Assembly: GCA_934718085.1 (NCBI GenBank)
Contig: CAKUZL010000010.1
Coordinates: 1-52,247, forward strand
From: an uncultured Candidatus Melainabacteria bacterium
Lineage (GTDB): Bacteria > Cyanobacteriota > Vampirovibrionia > Gastranaerophilales > Gastranaerophilaceae
Direction: 5' to 3'
Length of the DNA stretch: 52,247 nucleotides
Shown: positions 34,918 through 42,800 of the stretch, in pieces
Layout: each line of letters starts with the position of its first letter
How positions within the stretch are numbered: the stretch's first letter is position 1
Position numbers and translations under genes: made by a program
The notes under the pieces: generated by a model
What the model was told of the DNA's origin: nothing
Databases searched by the model: none
The model's input: only the letters and a program-made list of their open reading frames with translations

Positions 34918-35706
34918 TTAGTTTGCCGGACAAGTGTAAAATTCCGTGAAAAACAGGAATAAAGTATACCCGAATAACGCGATGAAAATTTCTGTTTCGC
35001 GAAAAATTCTTGTAATTGTTAATACACCGGATTTGTTTATTGTTCCGATCATTACCGAAATAATTATGTCAATTACCAATTGTATTAAAGTTGACACAAA
35101 AAATATCGGGAGAGCCAATATTAAAAAAGTCTCGTCATTTTCTACATAAAAGTACCAAAATATTGCTTCAACAATAAGAATACAAAAAGAAAAAAACAGG
35201 GGGGAAAAAAGTTTATATAAAACAATTCTTAAGAATCCCGCCAAGTGATTTTTCAACCAAAATCGATTTTTGAATTTTTTGAACAGCTTAATGATCCAAA
35301 AACCTATATATGAAAACGATAATCCGGAAAATCTTAAACCAATGGACATTCTGAATATTGAGTAATTTGACGGTTTTAACCATTCAAAAGAGGGCACCTG
35401 TTTGGGAAATAGTGTACTCAAAACTATGTCGAGAGCTATTGCAGCGGCTGTAATAAGGAACAAAGATTTATCGTCTGTTTGTAACTTGCTTAAAAACTTA
35501 CGAATATAAGGGAACTTTTTTCGTCGATACAGAAAATCGAAAACGGTGAACTTGAAATAAATAATATACGTAATACTTATCATGAAAAATCCGACAAATA
35601 TACCGTATTTGGGAAAGATTTCATTAATATACAACCCCGGCATTGCCAAAAAAATGTTTAATATCAAAAATAACGCGAGTTCGCTGTATCTGTGTATTAT
35701 TGCCAT
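34918..35706 (-). CDS. Array membrane protein 4, 262 aa
   Basis: Family features: RYSELALFLILNIFLAMPGL, KFTVFDFLYRRKKFPYIRKF, LSKLQTDDKSLFLITAAAIA, FSYIGFWIIKLFKKFKNRFW, KNHLAGFLRIVLYKLFSPL and the C-terminal LTITRIFRETEIFIALFG. The variable segment (about 178-210) reads EAIFWYFYVENDETFLILAL. The end is TCPAN. Six to seven membrane helices are predicted by eye. AAAGGAC precedes the ATG. Role inferred as immunity-like. Confidence 0.87.
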   Translation of the reverse strand: MAIIHRYSELALFLILNIFLAMPGLYINEIFPKYGIFVGFFMISITYIIYFKFTVFDFLYRRKKFPYIRKFLSKLQTDDKSLFLITAAAIALDIVLSTLFPKQVPSFEWLKPSNYSIFRMSIGLRFSGLSFSYIGFWIIKLFKKFKNRFWLKNHLAGFLRIVLYKLFSPLFFSFCILIVEAIFWYFYVENDETFLILALPIFFVSTLIQLVIDIIISVMIGTINKSGVLTITRIFRETEIFIALFGYTLFLFFTEFYTCPAN

Positions 35707-35718
35707 TTTTGAGTCCTT

Positions 35719-35854
35719 TTAAAACGGTACGCTTACGTCAATTACAAGATAATACGGTTTTAAATTTCCGTTTCGTTGCAGCGCTACCCCCAACCGATTC
35801 GGATAATTTGCTAACATTGAACCGGTAAGTTTTACAATTGTCAAGCACCGACAC
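35719..35854 (-). pseudogene. Remnant 3 of the 754-aa gene's 3' end
   Basis: 136 bp, almost identical to remnant 2. It carries the same junction between the NCKTYRFN-like and the ALQRNGNLKPYYLVID-like parts and ends at a stop codon inside the ribosome-binding region of copy 4. Confidence 0.85.
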
Positions 35855-35858
35855 TTTT

Positions 35859-36641
35859 TTAGTCTGCCATACAACCGTAAAATTCCGTGAAAAACAGGAA
35901 TAAAGTATACCCGAATAGCGTGATGAAAATTTCTGTTTCGCGGAAAATTCTTGTAATCGTTAATCCGTCGGATTTCTTTATTTTGCAGCTTATTCCGAAA
36001 ATAATTGTGACAATTACCAATTGTATGAAAGTAGACACATAAAATACCGGAAGAACTGTCTCCGAAAAAACATTATCATTTTTCTTATAGAAGTGCCAAG
36101 ATATTGCTTCAAGGACAAGAATACAAAAAGAAAAAATCAGAGGCGAAAAAAGTTTATATAAAATAAGTCTTAAGAATCCCGACAAGTGATTTTTCAACCA
36201 AAATCGATTTTTGAATTTTTTGAACAGCTTAATACACCAAAAACCTATATATGAAAACGATAATCCGGAAAAACTTAAACCCAAGAACATGCCTAATATT
36301 GAGTAATCTTGCGGTTTTAACCATTCAAAAGAGGATAAATCCTGAATCAGTATACACAAAACCGCGTCGAGAGCTATTGCAGCGGCAGTAATAAGGAACA
36401 AAGATTTATCGTCTGTTTGTAACTTGCTTAGAAACTTACGAATATAAGGGAGCTTCTTTCGTCGATACAGAAAATCAAAAACTGTAAACTTGAAATAAAT
36501 AATATATGAAACACTTATTATGAGAGATACAAATAATATAGGGTTCATGAAGGTGAGTGCAAACAACAACCCCGGCAGTGCCAAAAAAATGTTCAATATC
36601 AAAAATAATGCGAGTTCGCTGTATCTGTGTATTATTGCCAT
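35859..36641 (-). CDS. Array membrane protein 3, 260 aa
   Basis: The start is the ATG at 36641 (MAIIHRYSELAL), preceded by AAAGGAC. A frame open back to 36788 only reads through remnant 2 and is rejected as an extension. Residues about 20-170 are nearly the same as copy 2 (PGLLFALTFMNPILF). The variable segment (EAISWHFYKKNDNVFSETVL) is shared with copy 5. It ends YGCMAD like copies 1 and 5. Six to seven membrane helices; role inferred as immunity-like. Confidence 0.87.
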   Translation of the reverse strand: MAIIHRYSELALFLILNIFLALPGLLFALTFMNPILFVSLIISVSYIIYFKFTVFDFLYRRKKLPYIRKFLSKLQTDDKSLFLITAAAIALDAVLCILIQDLSSFEWLKPQDYSILGMFLGLSFSGLSFSYIGFWCIKLFKKFKNRFWLKNHLSGFLRLILYKLFSPLIFSFCILVLEAISWHFYKKNDNVFSETVLPVFYVSTFIQLVIVTIIFGISCKIKKSDGLTITRIFRETEIFITLFGYTLFLFFTEFYGCMAD

Positions 36642-36652
36642 TTTGAGTCCTT

Positions 36653-36788
36653 TTAAAACGGTACGCTTACGTCTATTACAAGATAATACGGTTTTAAATT
36701 TCCGTTTCGTTGCAGCGCTACCCCCAACCGATTCGGATAATTTGCTAACATTGAACCGGTAAGTTCTGCAATTGTCAAGCACCGACAC
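36653..36788 (-). pseudogene. Remnant 2 of the 754-aa gene's 3' end
   Basis: 136 bp. The left part encodes VLDNCRTYRFN; the right part, one frame over, encodes NYPNRLGVALQRNGNLKPYY and LVIDVSVPF, then stop. Both match separate parts of the 754-aa protein. Confidence 0.87.
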
Positions 36789-36792
36789 TTTT

Positions 36793-37569
36793 TTAGTTTG
36801 CCGGACAAACGCTAAATCCCGCGATAATCAGGAATAATGTGCAGCCGAATAACGCGATGAAAATTTCTATTTCGCGAAAAATTCTTGTAATTGTTAATAC
36901 ATCGGATTTCTTTATTTCGCCGCTTATTCCGAAAATAATTGCGTCGATCACCGATAATATTACAACGGTTGGAATGAAGATCGGAAGCATTATTTCTAAC
37001 AAATCCAAAAACGAATAAAAATACATAATTATCGTTTCGATGATAACAAGAAAGAAAGAAAAAATCAGAGGCGAAAAAAGTTTATATAAAACAAGTCTTG
37101 AGAATCCCGCCAAGTGATTTTTCAGCCAAAATCGATTTTTAAATTTTTTGAACAGTTTAATGAGCCAAAAACCTATATATGAAAATGATAATCCGGAAAA
37201 ACTTAAACCAAAGGACATGCCGAATATCGGGCAATCTGCCGGTTTTAACCATTCAAAAGAGGGTAAATTCGGAATCAGTATACACAAAACCGCGTCGAAA
37301 GCTATGGCAGCAGCAGTAACAAAGAACAAAGATTTATCGTCTGTTTGTAACTTGCTTAAAAATTTACGAATATAAGGCAGCTTCTTTCGTCGATACAGAA
37401 AATCAAAAACGGTGAACTTGAAATAAATAATATATAAAACACTTATTATGAGAGATATAAATAATATAGGGTTCATGAAGGTGAGTGCAAACAACAACCC
37501 CGGTAGTGACAAAAAAATATTCAATATCAAAAATAATGCGAGTTCGCTGTATCTGTGTATTATTGCCAT
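36793..37569 (-). CDS. Array membrane protein 2, 258 aa
   Basis: The N-terminal two thirds match copy 3 (PGLLFALTFMNPILF, RRKKLPYIRKFLSKLQTDDK). The variable segment is different from all others (ETIIMYFYSFLDLLEIMLP). It ends SVCPAN like copy 4. Conserved FSYIGFWLIKLFKKFKNRFW and LTITRIFREIEIFIALFG are present. Six to seven membrane helices. AAAGGAC precedes the ATG. Role inferred as immunity-like. Confidence 0.87.
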   Translation of the reverse strand: MAIIHRYSELALFLILNIFLSLPGLLFALTFMNPILFISLIISVLYIIYFKFTVFDFLYRRKKLPYIRKFLSKLQTDDKSLFFVTAAAIAFDAVLCILIPNLPSFEWLKPADCPIFGMSFGLSFSGLSFSYIGFWLIKLFKKFKNRFWLKNHLAGFSRLVLYKLFSPLIFSFFLVIIETIIMYFYSFLDLLEIMLPIFIPTVVILSVIDAIIFGISGEIKKSDVLTITRIFREIEIFIALFGCTLFLIIAGFSVCPAN

Positions 37570-37581
37570 TTTTGAGTCCTT

Positions 37582-37717
37582 TTAAAACGGTACGTTTACG
37601 TCAATTACAAGATAATACGGTTTTAAAATTCCGTTTCGTTGCAACTCTGTTCCCGATAGATTCGGATAATCTGTTGTTATTGAACCGGTAAGTCTTGCAA
37701 TTGTCAAGCGTCGACAC
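37582..37717 (-). pseudogene. Remnant 1 of the 754-aa gene's 3' end
   Basis: 136 bp. The left part encodes TLDNCKTYRFN; the right part, one frame over, encodes TTDYPNLSGTELQRNGILK and PYYLVIDVNVPF, then stop. It shows the junction most clearly: the right part begins at ACAGATTAT, exactly as in the intact gene at codons 711-713. Confidence 0.88.
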
Positions 37718-37720
37718 TTT

Positions 37721-38506
37721 TTAGTCTGCCATACAACCGTAAAATTCCATGAACAGCAGGAAACAGTTAAGTCCGAACAATGCAATAAAAATTTCGATTT
37801 CACGGAAAATTCTTGTGCCTTTCAGCACGACGGATTTCCCTTTATCTTTGTATGATCTTATAATTACCGCGTTAATCGCTGTTTGTATTGCTCCCGACAC
37901 AAAAAACGCTGTGAAAATTATCGGTAAAAGCCCTGAATTTGAAGTGGAACAAAAAAACAAGGTTTCGATGATAACTATACAAAAGGAAAAAATAAGCGGT
38001 GAAAAAAGTTTATATACAACAAGCTTTTTGAATCCCGTCAAGCGGTTTTTTGTCCAAAAGTCGTTTTTAAAATTTTTGAACTGTTGGATACACCAAAATC
38101 CCAAATAAGAAAATGTTATGCTCGTAATACATAAAAGTAATATAAATATCCTAAAGGGGATATCTTCGGTTGTTTTTAAGCCTTCAAAAATGGGAGCAAC
38201 CCCCGGGAATATAAGATTTAAAAATACGTCAACGGCAATTGCACCGGTAACGACAATGAAGAAAAATTTATCGTCTGTTAAAAATTTGTTCAAAAATTTA
38301 TGAGTATAAGGTAAATTTTTTCGTCGATACAAAAAATCAAAAACGGTAAACTTGAGATAAACAATATACGTAAAACCTATTATGAAAAATATGCCCAAAA
38401 ACTCAAATATACTGTCTTCGGGGATGCTTCTAAAAAACAAAAACGGCAGTGCCAAAATGATATTGAGAGTGTAAAATAAAATACGTTCGATAATATTATA
38501 ATTCAT
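37721..38506 (-). CDS. Array membrane protein 1, coupled to the 754-aa gene; putative immunity protein, 261 aa
   Basis: The ATG at 38506 lies inside the end of the 754-aa gene (11-nt overlap), so translation should be coupled. Hydrophobic segments are at about 9-25, 35-51, 82-100, 118-140, 163-183, 192-215 and 237-257. Conserved family words: KFTVFDFLYRRKNLPYTHKF, FLTDDKFFFIVV, SYLGFWCIQQFKNFKNDFW, YKLFSPLIFSF, TRIFREIEIFIALFG. The N-terminus (MNYNIIERILFYTL) differs from the MAIIHRYSELAL of copies 2-6. Tight coupling to a putative effector and a membrane location suggest it protects against an effector acting at the inner membrane; this is an inference. I know no named family. Confidence 0.85.
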   Translation of the reverse strand: MNYNIIERILFYTLNIILALPFLFFRSIPEDSIFEFLGIFFIIGFTYIVYLKFTVFDFLYRRKNLPYTHKFLNKFLTDDKFFFIVVTGAIAVDVFLNLIFPGVAPIFEGLKTTEDIPFRIFILLLCITSITFSYLGFWCIQQFKNFKNDFWTKNRLTGFKKLVVYKLFSPLIFSFCIVIIETLFFCSTSNSGLLPIIFTAFFVSGAIQTAINAVIIRSYKDKGKSVVLKGTRIFREIEIFIALFGLNCFLLFMEFYGCMAD

Positions 38507-40760
38507 TTGTTATATATAATTTCCTGTTTTGTATATACGTGTACGGTACTTTTAAATCAATTATCAGGTAGTATGGTTTTAAATTCCCGTTTCGTTGTAG
38601 TTCAGTTCCTATTCTATTTAAATAATCTGTCAGGCTGGGGTCAAAATCATATAAATCTTCGACTCGTATTCTCATTATTTTGTTTTGCGTGTCAATTTTG
38701 AATCTTGTTACCCGTGCGTTGTGAATTGCATAATACAAATCGGTGTCAATTCCGTTTTTAAACTCTATGAAAGCCGGTCTTTCATCCGAGGGGTTTATAT
38801 TACTTTCTTTTCGTACAAGATTTTTTACAGCTTGACTGTTTGCTATTTTTTTTGACAACTCATGATTTTCATTAAACCAATAAGTTTTACAATTTTCAAT
38901 CGCCGGCATGTCGTATTTTTTATAAAATTTGTTATCTTCTTTTATCAGAGATTCTATTGTTTTTTTCAATTTTGGTTGTTTTAAATCTCCAATTTGATTG
39001 TACACTTTTACGTTTGTTAAATAGTCTGGGTCGGTAACATTTATTATATCCATACCTATAAACAATAATGTTCTTGCACTCGGTGCTTTGTAAATGTTTT
39101 CTCCAGCATATCCCATTTCATAGGCTAAAGGTATATTTTTTCCGACAACTTCAGGTGGGCATGATGTTTCTAAATTCTTTAATTCGTTTCTGAAAGCTCT
39201 TGACTTGGCTTTTATTAGATCAAAAGGGTGGTTTTTGTAGCATTTCAAAAATTCAACTATCCCTTCACTTGCAACTTTTTTGTTTATATGTATTGCTTCT
39301 TTTTGCTTTTCGATTGCTAATCGTATTGATTCATCTTTAGCTTTTTTTCGGTTGGTAACCTCTTTTTCATAAATTGCTTTCTTTATCGCGTTTTCGACAT
39401 CTTTTGCCGTTTGTTCTCTTGTTTCTTCTTCTCTTTTTCTTGCTTTTTCTGCCGCTATGTATTTATTTTCTTCACGTTCGAGGATGTTTTGTATTTCTTC
39501 GATAACCGCTTTTTCCGCGGTTTTGTCTATAAGTTTTTGAAGAGTTCTTACGTCGAGATTTTTAGATTTTTTTGTTTCTTCCCGGATGACGAGTTCGATT
39601 TCGAATATTGCATTTCTTGCGACTTCTTTTTTTATGTTATCTGAGTCTTTTTCGATAATTTTTGCGAATCCCGGGTCTTTTATCTTTTTAAATGCGGCCT
39701 GTTCAATTTTAAGTTCATTGACGACTGCTTTTTCGACGGTAAATTTACAATTCTTCACAATGGTGTCAATTCTTTCGTCGTCAGCTTTCTCGAGTTTTGT
39801 GAGCACTTGTCCGTGAACTTCTTTTTTTATTGCTTCTTCGACGCCTTTTTTTATTCTTTTTTCTTTTTCGGATCTTTGATATTTCTTGAGTTCGCGTTCA
39901 AAAGTTCGCTCAACTTCTTCCCGAGCGGCTTGTTTCGCGGTTTCTCTTATAAGTTTTTGAAGAGTTTTTACGTCCGGCGTTTCGGATTTTTCGGCTTCTT
40001 CGCGAATTGCGTTTTCGACTTTGTATATTACGCTTTGCCCGATTTCTTGTTTTTCGTCGTTTCGAAGTCTCGCAGCGATTCTTAACGCAGTGAGGTCTTT
40101 TGTATGATTTTTGCGGGATATTTCTTTGTTAACTTCTTCGGCAACAATTTTTTTGACGGTCGCCTCGCAATTTTTAACTATGGACTCGACCTTTTCCGCT
40201 TGCGCCTTTTCCCGTTCGGTCATTATTTGTCCGAAAACTTCTTTCTTTTTTTCCTCTTTTTCGTATTTCTTTTTTTCGAGGGTTAAAACTTTTTCCGTTT
40301 CTTCCGGCACGAAAATTTTTGCGGTTTCGGTTATCAGTTTGTTAAGATTTGTTAAATCGGACGTCGCAGCCTTTTCGAGAACCGCGTTTTCGACTTTGAA
40401 TATTACGTTTTTTTCGATTTCTTTTCTTATGTTGAATCTGTTTTTTGCGATAATTTTTTCGATAACGGGGGCGGTTGAGTCGTTGCGGCGGGAAATTTCT
40501 TTTTCGACCTCCGCACAGACGACATTTTCGACGGTACTTTTGATTTCCTTTAATTTTTCCCGATAGTTGTCGTAAACGGGTTCTTCCATGATTGCGCAGC
40601 GGCAGTTGGGGTGCGGTTTTTGAGGAATTTCGTTACCCGAGAAAATTTTTCCGTTCAAGCTTTTGCACACGTCGCAAACGTTCGAGCCCGATTCCGTCAC
40701 CCAAACATATTTTTTATTGTTGTCAAAAGTTCTGTTCCACGATAAATTTGCGTAAGTCAT
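38496..40760 (-). CDS. Putative polymorphic-toxin-like protein: MuF/gp7-type zinc motif, coiled-coil repeats and C-terminal effector domain, 754 aa
   Basis: Residues 20-58 (WVTESGSNVCDVCKSLNGK...HPNCRC: Cys29, Cys32, His50, Cys53, Cys55) match the closing motif of phage Mu F / SPP1 gp7 head proteins, a module known at the front of MuF-type phage toxins. Residues about 65-520 are charged coiled coil in three repeats of about 140 aa, each with a VKNCxxTVxKxV-like start, (I/K)VENA(I/V)xExA and a LxxLIxxTAxxxxxEE core. Residues about 535-754 form a unique domain (GKNIPLAYEMGYAGENIYKA, ENCKTYWFN, DLYYAIHNARVT, EDLYDFDPSLTDY). There is no signal peptide. The start has AAAGGAGAC at good spacing. The first membrane gene overlaps its end. 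The C-terminal domain family and activity are unknown; the toxin role is inferred from architecture and neighbours. Confidence 0.75.
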   Translation of the reverse strand: MTYANLSWNRTFDNNKKYVWVTESGSNVCDVCKSLNGKIFSGNEIPQKPHPNCRCAIMEEPVYDNYREKLKEIKSTVENVVCAEVEKEISRRNDSTAPVIEKIIAKNRFNIRKEIEKNVIFKVENAVLEKAATSDLTNLNKLITETAKIFVPEETEKVLTLEKKKYEKEEKKKEVFGQIMTEREKAQAEKVESIVKNCEATVKKIVAEEVNKEISRKNHTKDLTALRIAARLRNDEKQEIGQSVIYKVENAIREEAEKSETPDVKTLQKLIRETAKQAAREEVERTFERELKKYQRSEKEKRIKKGVEEAIKKEVHGQVLTKLEKADDERIDTIVKNCKFTVEKAVVNELKIEQAAFKKIKDPGFAKIIEKDSDNIKKEVARNAIFEIELVIREETKKSKNLDVRTLQKLIDKTAEKAVIEEIQNILEREENKYIAAEKARKREEETREQTAKDVENAIKKAIYEKEVTNRKKAKDESIRLAIEKQKEAIHINKKVASEGIVEFLKCYKNHPFDLIKAKSRAFRNELKNLETSCPPEVVGKNIPLAYEMGYAGENIYKAPSARTLLFIGMDIINVTDPDYLTNVKVYNQIGDLKQPKLKKTIESLIKEDNKFYKKYDMPAIENCKTYWFNENHELSKKIANSQAVKNLVRKESNINPSDERPAFIEFKNGIDTDLYYAIHNARVTRFKIDTQNKIMRIRVEDLYDFDPSLTDYLNRIGTELQRNGNLKPYYLIIDLKVPYTYIQNRKLYITNEL

Positions 40761-40763
40761 TTT

Positions 40764-40836
40764 GTCTCCTTTCGGTTGATAATCCGGTTATACCGGATAC
40801 TTTAAATTTGCGCAAACCCGCTTGTCTAAAGGAGAC
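40764..40836 (-). promoter_or_regulatory. Possible ribosome-binding-site hairpin and dyad operator before the 754-aa gene
   Basis: On the minus strand the Shine-Dalgarno AAAGGAGAC (40772-40764) is exactly complementary to GTCTCCTTT located upstream (40836-40828). Between them lies a perfect dyad ATCCGGT-TAT-ACCGGAT (40782-40798). The RNA could fold to hide the ribosome-binding site, or the dyad could bind a repressor. Confidence 0.5.
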
Positions 40837-40849
40837 ACAGGAAAAAAGG

Positions 40850-41394
40850 TGTAAAAGGTTTTGTAAAAAAATTGTTACAATCAAGGCTTTTTTCGAAGAT
40901 TTTTTATGTTGTGGAACCTTGTCATCCCGCCCTTGCTTGTTGACAATCTTCCCGAGTTCCTTGCCGTTGCCGCCGCTGCCTTATTCCGCCGCTGCCTTAT
41001 TCCGCCGTATACTCCGCCGTTAACCCTTGGTCGACCCGCCTCCCACCGCGTTGTCAAAACCGCCCCCGAAAACGCACCCGTTCCGCTACGCCCCGAAACC
41101 CGCCGCGTACCGTGCCTACCTTCCCCCGCCCAAAAAACCGAACCTTCCCGCGTTGTCCTGCCCCTCCCGCGCCCCCTCCCCGCGTTGTCAAAACCGCCCC
41201 CGAAAACGCACCCGTTCCGTTACGCCCCGAAACCCGCCAAACACCTAACCCGCGCCGCGTGCCGCGCCTTTTCCCGCGATGTCGCGTGTCGTGCCTTCAA
41301 AAACAACCTTCCCGACCCCGTGCCGCGTTGTCCTCCCCCCGCCGCGTGCCGCACTCCAAAAATCAAAACTTTTCGCGCCCTTTCCCCGCGGGCA
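40850..41394. repeat. C-rich gene-free stretch with a 59-bp direct repeat
   Basis: The plus strand is strikingly C-rich and G-poor compared with the rest. A 59-bp unit starting CCGCGTTGTCAAAACCGCCC occurs at 41046-41104 and, with a single difference, at 41180-41238 (offset 134 bp). Words such as CCGCGTGCCGCGCC and CCGTTCCG(C/T)TACGCC recur. No gene is supported. Confidence 0.75.
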
Positions 41395-41437
41395 CAAAAA
41401 AAGAGCCTCTCGAAAGGTTCGAAAGGCTCCTTTTTTC
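41395..41437 (-). terminator. Terminator of ctpA
   Basis: On the minus strand GAGCC and GGCTC arms enclose CGAAAGG-type sequence and are followed by TTTTTTT. The plus strand also has a T-run, so it may act in both directions. Confidence 0.75.
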
Positions 41438-41448
41438 AACTTTTTCGA

Positions 41449-42654
41449 TTATTTTTTGTAGGAATAGGCAATCATTTTGAGAAGCAGCGACTGAGCTTTT
41501 TCGAGTTGTGCGTCGTGTTTGTTTTTGATGTCCTGTTCGGTCAGAGTGACTTTGACGTCGGGTTCGATACCTTTTTTGTTGATATCGGTGCCGTTGGGGG
41601 TGAGATATTTTTGGATGGTTATGTTGCAGCCTGCGCCGTTGTCGAGTTTGTTGATTTCCTGAACGAGTCCTTTGCCGAACGATTTTTCGCCCACGATGAG
41701 AGCTCTTCCGTTGTCTTTCATTGCTCCGGAGAAGATTTCGCTTGCGGATGCGCTGCCTCCGTCGATGAGGATGACGAGGGGTTTATCGCACAGATATTGG
41801 CGCGTTGCTCTGGCGGTGTCTTTGTAGCCGTCGCGGTCGACCGTGCTGACGATAATTCCGCCGTTGAGGAACATATCGGACAGATAGATCGCGTTGGTGA
41901 GCAGACCTCCGGGGTTGGAGCGAATGTCAATGATAAAGCCCTTTTTGTCGGAGTTGCTTTTGAGAACCTGTTTGAATTCGGTGATTGCGTTTTGGCTGAT
42001 GAACGAACTCAGGCGGATGTAGCCGACTTCGGGGTTAAGTTTGAAGTTTGCGGGAAGTTTGGTCGAGACGTATTTTATGACGATATTGGCGCGTTGAACG
42101 TTGTAGACTTTGTCGGGAGCGTTTTTGCGTCTGACGAGGAGTCGTACGTATGTACCTTCTTCGCCGCGAATGCGTTCGGCGGCTTTATCTACGGTAATGC
42201 CTTTGGTTGATTTTCCGTCTATTTCAAGGATTTCGTCCTCGGCTTTGAGTCCCGCTTTTTCGCCCGGGGTATCTTCGATGGGGGCGATGATGAGCAGTTT
42301 GCCGTCTTTTACGCCTATTTGGACGCCGATACCTTTAAGCGAGCCCGAAATGCTGCTTGTTTCTTCTTTAAATTCTTTGGGGTCGAGAAATTTCGTGTAG
42401 GGGTCGTTGAGGCTTGCGAGCATTGTTTCTATGGCAACGTAAGCGTCTTCGTCGGTTTTGATTTTGTCGTCGTAGCGATTTCGCCATTTCGACCATTCCT
42501 GGTGGTTGTTGGTGCGATCGACGTATTTTGCGTTGATAAGTTTCCAGACTCTGTCATACAGAACGGTTCCGGGCGACGAGAACGCGGGCGAAACCACGGC
42601 AAAAACGAGTGCGGAAACGGCAAGAATCAAACAATTTTTGAAAATATTTTTCAC
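41449..42654 (-). CDS. ctpA: C-terminal processing peptidase (S41 family, CtpA-like)
   Basis: S41 peptidases cut periplasmic or secreted proteins near their C-termini. The start is GTG at 42654, supported by AGAGGAT at 8 nt; a frame from 42684 begins where transcription should start. A signal peptide or membrane anchor (about 1-26) is followed by the family N-terminal region (LNDPYTKFLDPKEF), a PDZ domain (GVQIGVKDGKLLIIAPIEDT, GIT) and the protease core with SNPGGLL, GGSASASEIFSGAM (catalytic Ser region) and EKSFGKGLVQ (catalytic Lys). Normal length of 401 aa. Its TATAAT-like -10 lies just upstream (about 42687-42692, minus strand). It points away from mnmA. Confidence 0.95.
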   Translation of the reverse strand: MKNIFKNCLILAVSALVFAVVSPAFSSPGTVLYDRVWKLINAKYVDRTNNHQEWSKWRNRYDDKIKTDEDAYVAIETMLASLNDPYTKFLDPKEFKEETSSISGSLKGIGVQIGVKDGKLLIIAPIEDTPGEKAGLKAEDEILEIDGKSTKGITVDKAAERIRGEEGTYVRLLVRRKNAPDKVYNVQRANIVIKYVSTKLPANFKLNPEVGYIRLSSFISQNAITEFKQVLKSNSDKKGFIIDIRSNPGGLLTNAIYLSDMFLNGGIIVSTVDRDGYKDTARATRQYLCDKPLVILIDGGSASASEIFSGAMKDNGRALIVGEKSFGKGLVQEINKLDNGAGCNITIQKYLTPNGTDINKKGIEPDVKVTLTEQDIKNKHDAQLEKAQSLLLKMIAYSYKK

Positions 42655-42800
42655 GGTGAAAATCCTCTTATCGACAATAAACATTATAATATAAAAAACG
42701 ACGAATAAATAAATCGGTCGGTTATTTTTACAGACGTTAATATTTTATAAATGTTTCATTTGATGTAAAATGATTTTGCAAAAGAGTGAAAGGCGGAAAA

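Larger units (their letters stand above)
31920..38506 (-). repeat. Tandem array of seven paralogous membrane-protein genes, unit about 935 bp
   Basis: Consecutive copies start at 38506, 37569, 36641, 35706, 34766, 33767 and 32738. The first four intervals are 928-940 bp; the later ones are about 1000 and 1029 bp. Both the coding part and most of the 150-nt spacers are repeated, so the amplified unit included sequence upstream of the gene. Confidence 0.92.

Noticed and set aside
36642..36788. N-terminal extension of array protein 3 (50 residues)
   Set aside because: It is a read-through of toxin-tail remnant 2; other copies start at MAII with the same AAAGGAC site.
38496..40760. Phage head-morphogenesis gene of a prophage
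   Set aside because: Only the short zinc motif is phage-like; no other phage structural or integrase genes are in the window, and the rest is coiled coil plus a unique domain.
40906..42210. 434-codon plus-strand frame crossing the C-rich region
   Set aside because: It runs antisense through ctpA and is a product of biased composition.
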